Shown here piece after piece: positions 1 to 5,748 of a stretch of 8,148 nucleotides of DNA. The stretch lies in NCBI GenBank assembly GCA_011048645.1, contig DSDR01000056.1, positions 1 through 8,148 of the forward strand, read 5' to 3'. Both the position numbers and the translations under genes were made by a program. This DNA is from Phycisphaerales bacterium (GTDB lineage Bacteria > Planctomycetota > Phycisphaerae > Sedimentisphaerales > Anaerohalosphaeraceae). The notes beneath the pieces were generated by a model, which worked only from the letters and a program-made list of their open reading frames with translations, was not told the DNA's origin and searched no databases. How positions within the stretch are numbered: the stretch's first letter is position 1; every line of letters begins with the position of its first letter.

Positions 1-635
1 CTGAAATGCCCGTCCCCGATGAGCTGGATTATGAGTTCTGGCTCGGACCGGCTCCATTCAAGCCCTATCATCCCCACCGTGTTCACAGTTCATTTCGCGG
101 CTACTGGGATTATGACGGCGGCGGTCTGGGCGATATGGGACAGCACTATCTCGATCCGGTGCAGTATCTTCTCGACAAGGACCACACCAGCCCCGTTCAG
201 ATCGAAGCCGACGCGCCCCCGCAGCACCCCGACGCCGTCGGCAGGTGGCGCCGAATCCGGATGCAGTACGCCGACGGCTGCGAGATCATCCTCGACGGCG
301 AGAATAAAGACGTCAACGCCGCTTACATCGAAGGCCCCGAAGGCAAACTTTATCGCGGATTTCGCTCGGATATACCCAACTTCGAAGCCAAATTAGCCCA
401 ATTTCCCGAACTGCCGCCGCAGTTGACCGATTTTGCTCAGGCCGTCCGGCAGCGTAAACCCTTTGCTCTGAACGAACAGAACGCCCATCGAAGCTGCACC
501 CTGGTCAATCTCGGCAAGATTGCCCTGCGGCTTCAGCGGCCGCTGCGGTTTGACCCCGACAAGCAGGAATTTATCAACGACCCGCAGGCCAATCGGCTGA
601 TCCATCAGCCGATGCGCAGCCCGTGGCGGATATAA
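1..635 (+). CDS. Gfo/Idh/MocA family oxidoreductase, C-terminal part (5' end outside window)
   Basis: Partial gene; the frame is already open at base 3 and ends at TAA 633-635. The Met at base 6 is internal, because the family needs about 200 more residues upstream for the NAD(P)-binding Rossmann fold. What remains is the substrate-binding C-terminal half. It shows the WLGPAP and PYHP motifs near the front, then FRGYWDYDGGGLGDMGQH (His codon at 144-146), where GDMGxH is the signature of the bacterial C2-type Gfo/Idh/MocA C-terminus, and the usual ending with DPDKQEF, an ANRLI-like stretch and PMRSPW. Characterised members oxidise or reduce sugar hydroxyls with NAD(P), including C3 oxidation of glycosides. 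The next gene starts 14 nt downstream, so the two are almost certainly co-transcribed. The exact substrate cannot be read from this fragment. Whether it carries a Tat signal, as many planctomycete relatives do, is unknown here. Confidence 0.93.
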   Translation, partial: EMPVPDELDYEFWLGPAPFKPYHPHRVHSSFRGYWDYDGGGLGDMGQHYLDPVQYLLDKDHTSPVQIEADAPPQHPDAVGRWRRIRMQYADGCEIILDGENKDVNAAYIEGPEGKLYRGFRSDIPNFEAKLAQFPELPPQLTDFAQAVRQRKPFALNEQNAHRSCTLVNLGKIALRLQRPLRFDPDKQEFINDPQANRLIHQPMRSPWRI

Positions 636-636
636 C

Positions 637-640
637 GGAG
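637..640 (+). promoter_or_regulatory. Ribosome binding site for the HEAT/DUF1080 gene
   Basis: GGAG lies 9 nt before ATG 650. This favours ATG 650 over the in-frame GTG at 623. GTG 623 would overlap the upstream gene and would put nine polar residues in front of an otherwise clean signal peptide. Confidence 0.7.
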
Positions 641-649
641 ACACGATCT

Positions 650-3600
650 ATGCATAAGTTATACCTATTCGGCTTGATGTCCTGTCTTGTGGTGTGCACA
701 GGCATATCGGTTCAGGCGTCGTCTTCTGTCGATCAGCGTCTTGAAGAACTGCTTTCTGCACCTTTGCCCCAAACGTTTCAGGACGCCCAAGCGCAGTGCG
801 CGGCGCTCTTTGAACTGGGGTCGGAAGCGATTGTGTCCTTGTGTCAAATGCTCGATGCGGTCGAAGATGACACCCGTCAGCGCACATTGCTGCAAACGGC
901 GGCGGCGTATGTTGGACAAGACGGCCGTCTTGCGGAGCGGACACTGTTTATTCAGGCCATTGCCCAATCGCTGGAACAGACATCAGATAAAGAAACACAG
1001 GCTTTTTTGATTGAACTGCTGCAATGGGCCGGCGATGACCGCAGCATTGCGGTGTTGTCGGGTTTTCTGACTGATGGGCGTCTGTGCGGCCCGGCTGCGC
1101 GCGCCCTGACGACTCTGGGGACCCCCGCCGCAGCACACGCCTTAACGACTGCGCTGAACCGGCCGCAAATTGCCGATAAATCTGCCGTTATTTTGGCGCT
1201 GGGAACCCTGCGCGTCGAACAGGCCGCCGAGACCCTCGCGCCGTACAGCCGGGACGCCGATGCTGCCTTACGGCACAGTGCGCAGTGGGCACTGGCCAAC
1301 ATCGGCTATGAACCGGCCGCAACGGCGATCTTCGAGACGATGACGGCCGCGTCCGGTTATCCCAAAGCACAAGCCGCATCGCATTACGCGCTGTTGGCTC
1401 GACGTCTGGCACAAAAAGGGCAGGCCGATACCGCCGCGGCGATGTGCCGTAAAATCCTGGCTGACAGGGATACCGCCATTGCGGCTTCGATTCAGGCGGA
1501 CGCACTGGATGCGCTCGTTACTGCCGCCGGTGCAGCGGCGCTGGCCGATTTGATTACCGCCGCCGGCAGTGATAACCGGTCGCTCCAGGTTGCCGCCGTC
1601 AATCTGGCCGACAGGATTGACGGCCCTGACGCCACGGAACGCTGGATCCGCTTGCTGGCCGAGGCCGACGCGTTCCTGGCCGAACATATTGCGGCGATGC
1701 TCGGACGACGCGGCGACCGCTCGGCGCTGCTGTCGGTATTGGAGCTGCTCTATCACGCTGATGATTCGGTCGCCGCCTCTGCGATGACCGCCGCCGTTCA
1801 ATTGGATGAAGACAAAGCCGTCGAGGCGATCGTGGCGATGCTGCGTGAAACCGACCGTCCACAGCGCATCGCCGAAGGTGTGGATGTGCTGATGCGCCTG
1901 CCTGGACAAAAGGCGCTGCGGGCCGCGGCTCAATCGCTTGTCGCGATGCCGCCGACAAGCCGAATCAAAGTCATGGAAGGACTGGCCGGCCGCCGTGCCG
2001 CTGAATATTCCTCATATATTCTTGAACAGGCCGTCGCTGCCGACCCGACCGTCAGACGAGCGGCCATTCGGGCGTTGATGTTTTGCGCCGCTGCGGACGA
2101 TTTGCCCACGCTGCTGTCGCTGATGCTCGATACCGACGACCGCACCGAACAGGCCGGTCTTCAACGGGCTGCGGTGGCGGCGGCCCAACAACTTGCCGAC
2201 ATTGAAAAACGAGCCGATCCGATTCTGGAGCGATTATCGCAGGCCGACGATTCGGACAAGGCCGTGTTGATTCGAACGCTCGGTCAGGTCGGCGGAACCG
2301 AGGCGCTCAAAACGGTGCGCGGGTATGCCGACAGCGACGATTCCGACATCAAAGACGCCGCCATCCGCGCCCTGGCCGACTGGCCGGATGTCTCGGCGGT
2401 CGAGGGATTGATGGAGGTGGTTCGAACCGAAGAACTCCGCTATCAGGTCATTGCCCTGCGCAGCGCCTTGCGGCTGGTGCAAAACAGCCGGTGGACGTCG
2501 CGGCAAAAAGTCCAACTGGCAAAACAGGCCCTGGAGGCCGTTTCGCGTGAGGGCGAAAAACAGCTTATCCTGTCCTTCCTGAGTCAAGTCAAATCCAACA
2601 GGGCGCTGACCCTGGCGGCGCATTATCTGGACGACTCTGCGCTGCGTCCGGCGGCTGCCGCGGCGGTTGCCCGCATTGCGCTGCCTGATGGCGATCATAA
2701 GGGACTGGACGGCGTCTATGTGGCCAACGTACTTACGGAGTCCGTTGATGCGCTGACGGATGAACAACTACAGCAGCAGGTACGCGATTATCTGAACACG
2801 CTGCCGCCGCCGTCAAAGCCTCAAACCAAAACGCCGCCGGACGGATTTTCCGCGTTGTTCAATAATCAAGACTTGACCGGCTGGCAGGGCGTTCTGCTTG
2901 CGCCGTACGACAATCCCATCCGACGGGCACGCCTGAGCGATTCGCAGCGAGCCGACCTGCAGGCCAAGGCCGATGATCTTATGAAAAAACACTGGCACGT
3001 CAAAGACGGCATCCTGTATTTCGACGGCGGGGGCTTTAGTCTGTCAACGATAGAAGACTATCGGGATTTTGAGCTGTATGTGGATTGGAAGATTGCCCCG
3101 CACGGCGACAGCGGTATTTATCTGCGCGGCGCGCCGCAGGTGCAAATCTGGGACCCGGCTGACTGGCCCGAAGGGTCCGGCGGCCTGTACAACAATCAGA
3201 AAAATCCATCCAAACCGCTGGTCCGCGCCGATCACCCCATCGGCCAGTGGAACACATTTTTCATTCGAATGATCGATCAGCACGTTACGGTGTATCTTAA
3301 CGACACGCTGATCGTGGACAACGTTGTCCTTGAAAACTACTGGGATCGCCGCCGCCCGATTTTCGCCGCCGGCCCGATTGAACTGCAATGCCACGGCGAT
3401 CCGGTCTGGTTCAACAACATCTTTGTTCGCCGCATCCGGCCGCAGGAGACCGGCGGGGTTCGTCTGTTTAACGGACGCGACCTGAGCGGCTGGGTCGGCG
3501 ATACCGCCGGGTATGTCGTTCAGGACGAAGCCATTGTCTGGCAGGGCGGGGGCAATCTTTATACGGAACAGGAATATGGCGATTTCCATTTCCAATGCGA

Positions 3601-4012
3601 ATTTCGCCTTACCCCCGGCGCCAACAACGGCATCGGTATTCGCTCGCCGCGGCAGGGCAATCCGGCCTATGACGGGATGGAAATCCAGATTCTCGACGAC
3701 ACCGCCGACCGATACGCCGACTTGCAGCCGTATCAATATTGCGGGTCGATCTATGGCGTCGCCCCGGCCCAGCGCGGCCGCCTCAAGCCCGTCGGCCAAT
3801 GGAACGCGATGGACATCATCGCTGACGGGCCGCGGATTACCGTCATCCTCAACGACGTGATCATTGTGGATACGGACTTGACGCAGGCGATTGAGCAGGG
3901 CACGATGGACGGTCGCGACCATCCCGGACTGACCCGAACCGGCGGCCATATCGTCATCATGGGCCACGGGACCGAAGTGGCGTTTCGCAATATGCAAATC
4001 AAAGAACTGTAA
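650..4012 (+). CDS. Secreted HEAT-repeat protein with two C-terminal DUF1080 (3-keto-disaccharide hydrolase) domains
   Basis: 1120 residues. A Sec signal peptide covers residues 1-23 (MHK, then a hydrophobic core, probable cleavage after VQA). Cys12 lies in LMSC, but the hydrophobic stretch before it is short for a lipoprotein signal. Residues about 30-715 are Ala/Leu-rich helical repeats of HEAT type, with repeated patterns such as AAIRALADWPD. A Pro/Lys/Thr linker (about 717-731) leads to DUF1080 domain 1 (about 733-928) and domain 2 (about 935-1120). Both domains share the jelly-roll landmarks: LFNxxDLxGW, a DSGIYLR (820-826) or NNGIGIR (992-998) motif, VQIWD (831-835) or EIQILD (1011-1016), GQWN, LND.IIVD-like strands and a closing FxNxxxxxx strand. 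The family includes enzymes that hydrolyse 3-keto-glycosides, and its fold resembles concanavalin-type glucanases. The neighbours, a Gfo/Idh oxidoreductase and a TIM-barrel isomerase, fit that pathway. Periplasmic or surface location is inferred. The HEAT part probably binds a partner or scaffold. The substrate is unknown. Confidence 0.9.
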   Translation: MHKLYLFGLMSCLVVCTGISVQASSSVDQRLEELLSAPLPQTFQDAQAQCAALFELGSEAIVSLCQMLDAVEDDTRQRTLLQTAAAYVGQDGRLAERTLFIQAIAQSLEQTSDKETQAFLIELLQWAGDDRSIAVLSGFLTDGRLCGPAARALTTLGTPAAAHALTTALNRPQIADKSAVILALGTLRVEQAAETLAPYSRDADAALRHSAQWALANIGYEPAATAIFETMTAASGYPKAQAASHYALLARRLAQKGQADTAAAMCRKILADRDTAIAASIQADALDALVTAAGAAALADLITAAGSDNRSLQVAAVNLADRIDGPDATERWIRLLAEADAFLAEHIAAMLGRRGDRSALLSVLELLYHADDSVAASAMTAAVQLDEDKAVEAIVAMLRETDRPQRIAEGVDVLMRLPGQKALRAAAQSLVAMPPTSRIKVMEGLAGRRAAEYSSYILEQAVAADPTVRRAAIRALMFCAAADDLPTLLSLMLDTDDRTEQAGLQRAAVAAAQQLADIEKRADPILERLSQADDSDKAVLIRTLGQVGGTEALKTVRGYADSDDSDIKDAAIRALADWPDVSAVEGLMEVVRTEELRYQVIALRSALRLVQNSRWTSRQKVQLAKQALEAVSREGEKQLILSFLSQVKSNRALTLAAHYLDDSALRPAAAAAVARIALPDGDHKGLDGVYVANVLTESVDALTDEQLQQQVRDYLNTLPPPSKPQTKTPPDGFSALFNNQDLTGWQGVLLAPYDNPIRRARLSDSQRADLQAKADDLMKKHWHVKDGILYFDGGGFSLSTIEDYRDFELYVDWKIAPHGDSGIYLRGAPQVQIWDPADWPEGSGGLYNNQKNPSKPLVRADHPIGQWNTFFIRMIDQHVTVYLNDTLIVDNVVLENYWDRRRPIFAAGPIELQCHGDPVWFNNIFVRRIRPQETGGVRLFNGRDLSGWVGDTAGYVVQDEAIVWQGGGNLYTEQEYGDFHFQCEFRLTPGANNGIGIRSPRQGNPAYDGMEIQILDDTADRYADLQPYQYCGSIYGVAPAQRGRLKPVGQWNAMDIIADGPRITVILNDVIIVDTDLTQAIEQGTMDGRDHPGLTRTGGHIVIMGHGTEVAFRNMQIKEL

Positions 4013-4047
4013 AACAGTACGGTACATTCGGATAAAGGAATACGGTT

Positions 4048-4980
4048 ATGGATCGAAGAGCATTTTTGGGAACCGCCGCGGCAGCAGGATTGTCGATGAC
4101 CTCCACATCGGCCGCACAAGCGGAATCGTCTTCATCGGGCGACAGCCGCCGGCCCCATCGCATTGCCGCGGCGACGTATTCATTCTGGCATTTTGACCCC
4201 AGCCGGCGGATGCCGATTGACCAGTGCATTCGCCATTCGGCCGAGTTGGGCTTTGACGGCGTCGATATTCTGCATGCTCAGATGACCGATGAATCCAACG
4301 CCTATCTGCAATCGCTCAAGCGGCTGGCCCTGGTCTGCGGCCTGGATTTGTGCAATCTGAGTACCCATCAGGGCTTCGTAACGCCCGACGCCGAGCGGCG
4401 GCAGCGCAGCGTGGATCACACCCTCCGCTGTATCGACATCGCCTACAAGCTGGGCATTCCCTGTATCCGCATCAGCGCCGGACGGTGGGGAACCTCGGCC
4501 AATTTTAACGAATTGATGGCCAACAAAGGCATCGAGCCGCCGCTGGAGGGCTATTCCGATGAGGATGCCTACCCCTGGGTGATCGAGAGCCTTGAAAAAT
4601 GCCTGCCGATGGCCGAACAATGCGGCGTTACGCTTGCGCTGGAAAATCATTGGGGGCTGGCCCGCACGCCCGAAGGCCTGCTGCGAATCGTCAACGCGAT
4701 TGATTCGAACTGGCTCAAAGTGCTGATGGATACCGGCAATTTCCTGGACGACCCCTACGACAAGCTTGAAAAAATCGCTCCCCAGACGGTTTTTGTGCAG
4801 GCCAAGACCTATTTTGGCGGCGGCGTCTGGTACACCCTGGATCTGGACTACGACCGCATCGCCGCAATCCTCAGAAAACACGACTATCAAGGTTATATTT
4901 GCCTTGAATTTGAGGGCAAAGAAGACTGGCGAACCGCACTGCCCAAAAGCCTGGCATTATTACGGCGTGCCTTTTCCTGA
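4048..4980 (+). CDS. Tat-exported sugar phosphate isomerase/epimerase-like TIM-barrel protein
   Basis: 310 residues, close to the family's usual size. ATG 4048 follows AAGGA (4035-4039) by 8 nt. The N-terminus is a Tat signal: twin arginines at 3-4 in RRAFLG, an Ala-rich core and probable cleavage after AQA (residue 25). The rest matches the AP-endonuclease-2/xylose isomerase-like barrel (PF01261 type). Visible landmarks are YSFWHF, ELGFDGVDILH, His107 in STHQGF, Glu199 and His201 in LALENHWG, Asp228 in LMDTGNF, Gln251 and Lys253 in FVQAKTYF, and Glu287 in LEFEG. Glu199, Asp228 and Glu287 sit where the family binds its divalent metal; Gln251 occupies the strand where many members have His. 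Members act as sugar isomerases, epimerases, or lyases and hydratases on 3-keto sugars. Placed behind an oxidoreductase and a double DUF1080 protein, a role in handling 3-keto-glycosides is likely. It is probably the last gene of its operon. Confidence 0.9.
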   Translation: MDRRAFLGTAAAAGLSMTSTSAAQAESSSSGDSRRPHRIAAATYSFWHFDPSRRMPIDQCIRHSAELGFDGVDILHAQMTDESNAYLQSLKRLALVCGLDLCNLSTHQGFVTPDAERRQRSVDHTLRCIDIAYKLGIPCIRISAGRWGTSANFNELMANKGIEPPLEGYSDEDAYPWVIESLEKCLPMAEQCGVTLALENHWGLARTPEGLLRIVNAIDSNWLKVLMDTGNFLDDPYDKLEKIAPQTVFVQAKTYFGGGVWYTLDLDYDRIAAILRKHDYQGYICLEFEGKEDWRTALPKSLALLRRAFS

Positions 4981-5011
4981 GGAGTACTTAACCCCCTCCC
5001 GCCGTGTTACG

Positions 5012-5027
5012 AAGGGTTGCCCTTTTG
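5012..5027 (+). terminator. Weak candidate intrinsic terminator
   Basis: AAGGG, a 3-nt loop TTG, then CCCTT forms a 5-bp stem, followed only by TTG. It sits 31 nt after the stop of the isomerase gene, which is the right place. The stem is short and the T-tract poor, so it may not function. Confidence 0.25.
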
Positions 5028-5118
5028 TCCTGTGGTCTTTTTCACTTTGAGGCCGTCTGCGCTAAACGTATGCGCCGATTTTCTGATATCAAATTCATCG
5101 TATTTTTGAAAAATGAGT

Positions 5119-5141
5119 GAAAATTTTCCGTTTTTTCCGTC
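5119..5141 (+). repeat. Palindrome overlapping a 9-bp tandem repeat upstream of the sigma factor gene
   Basis: GAAAATTTTC at 5119-5128 is a perfect 10-bp palindrome. It overlaps two adjacent 9-bp units, TTTTCCGTT (5124-5132) and TTTTCCGTC (5133-5141), which differ only in the last base. The array ends 50 bases before the TTG start of the ECF sigma gene, where an operator or promoter element would be expected. In AT-rich DNA such patterns can also arise by chance. Confidence 0.35.
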
Positions 5142-5178
5142 TTTAACTTATATCCGTTGCACAACAAAGCCCAAACGC

Positions 5179-5185
5179 AAGAGGT
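5179..5185 (+). promoter_or_regulatory. Ribosome binding site supporting a TTG start
   Basis: AAGAGGT lies 6-7 nt before TTG 5192. The frame has no ATG between the upstream stop (TAA 5144-5146) and this point, and the next in-frame ATG (about 5338) would remove much of sigma region 2. TTG is therefore the best start. Confidence 0.65.
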
Positions 5186-5191
5186 CTTTCA

Positions 5192-5746
5192 TTGCATCAT
5201 AAATCGTCAGAAAGCGGTAAAGCGAATCGGTATGAGCGGTTTCTGGAGCTTTATTCGGTGAACCAGAAGCGGGTATTTGTGTATATTTTGAGTCTTGTTC
5301 CGAATCGCCAGGACGCCGAAGATTTGCTTCAGCAAACGATGATGGAGATGTGGAAACTGTTTGACCGTTTTGAGTCGGGGACCGATTTTGTGTCGTGGGG
5401 GCGGGCCATCGCCCGATTTCAGGTGTTGAAGTTTCGCGAAAAGCAGCAAAAAGAAAAAGGCGTTTTGTTTCTCAACAACGAGGCGTTTGAGGTGATTCTG
5501 CGGGAATCAAGCCGCCTTCCGGACGATTCGAATGATCGTCTGGCGGCGCTGGGCGGCTGTCTGGGCAAGCTCAGGGACCGGGATAAATATATGCTCAGTC
5601 TGCGTTATGAAGAGGGATTGACCTATCATCAGATTGCCGAGAAACTGGGCCGTTCGATGACCATGGTCTATAAAATGATGACGGCCATTCATACGACGTT
5701 GCTGCACTGTATTCATCAGACTCTGTCTTTGTGGGATGCGCAATAA
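5192..5746 (+). CDS. ECF-type RNA polymerase sigma factor (Rhodopirellula/Verrucomicrobium-type)
   Basis: 184 residues, the usual ECF length, with the two domains expected. Region 2 spans about residues 12-85: the YSVNQKRVFVYILSLVPN stretch, the acidic DAEDLLQQTMMEMW core-binding segment, and FVSWGRAIARFQVLKFREK, the part that melts and reads the -10 element. Region 4 spans about 118-175, with LGKLRDRDKYMLSLRYEEGLTYHQIAEKLGRS followed by the helix MTMVYKMMTAIHTTL that contacts the -35 element. The start is TTG, chosen from the ribosome binding site and frame. The stop overlaps the ATG of the FecR gene in TAATG, so the two proteins are probably made together, the classic layout of a sigma factor and its membrane-bound regulator. 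Target genes are not known. The secreted-protein gene that follows is a candidate, and so is the operon itself. Confidence 0.92.
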   Translation: MHHKSSESGKANRYERFLELYSVNQKRVFVYILSLVPNRQDAEDLLQQTMMEMWKLFDRFESGTDFVSWGRAIARFQVLKFREKQQKEKGVLFLNNEAFEVILRESSRLPDDSNDRLAALGGCLGKLRDRDKYMLSLRYEEGLTYHQIAEKLGRSMTMVYKMMTAIHTTLLHCIHQTLSLWDAQ

Positions 5747-5748
5747 TG
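5744..5748 (+). promoter_or_regulatory. TAATG stop/start overlap (translational coupling)
   Basis: The TAA of the sigma factor gene and the ATG of the FecR gene share one base. Only a weak GGGA (5733-5736) precedes the ATG, so re-initiation by ribosomes finishing the sigma gene is plausible. It also supports ATG 5746 rather than GTG 5731 as the start. Confidence 0.65.

Larger units (their letters stand above)
4981..5191 (+). other. Intergenic region between two probable transcription units
   Basis: 211 bases with no credible gene. The first part holds a small hairpin (5012-5024). The later part becomes AT-rich from about 5090 and contains a palindrome and a tandem repeat (5119-5141), then the ribosome binding site of the sigma factor gene. 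Such a gap, compared with 14-46 nt elsewhere in the window, suggests that one operon ends here and a promoter for the sigma factor lies here. I could not pick out convincing -35 and -10 boxes. Confidence 0.6.

Noticed and set aside
623..649. GTG 623 as start of the HEAT/DUF1080 gene
   Set aside because: It would overlap the upstream gene and disrupt the signal peptide; ATG 650 has a properly spaced ribosome binding site.
1268..1933. Open frame of 221 codons on the - strand inside the HEAT region
   Set aside because: It is a shadow of the Ala/Leu-rich repeats on the + strand; composition is Arg/Gly/Gln-rich with no domain signal.
3044..4027. Open frame of 327 codons on the - strand
   Set aside because: It lies wholly opposite the DUF1080 coding region, whose frame gives a clear domain match. 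It has no recognisable motif and is a by-product of GC-rich codon use.
4180..4890. Open frame of 236 codons on the - strand opposite the TIM-barrel gene
   Set aside because: The + strand protein has a Tat signal and family motifs throughout, so the reverse frame is not credible.
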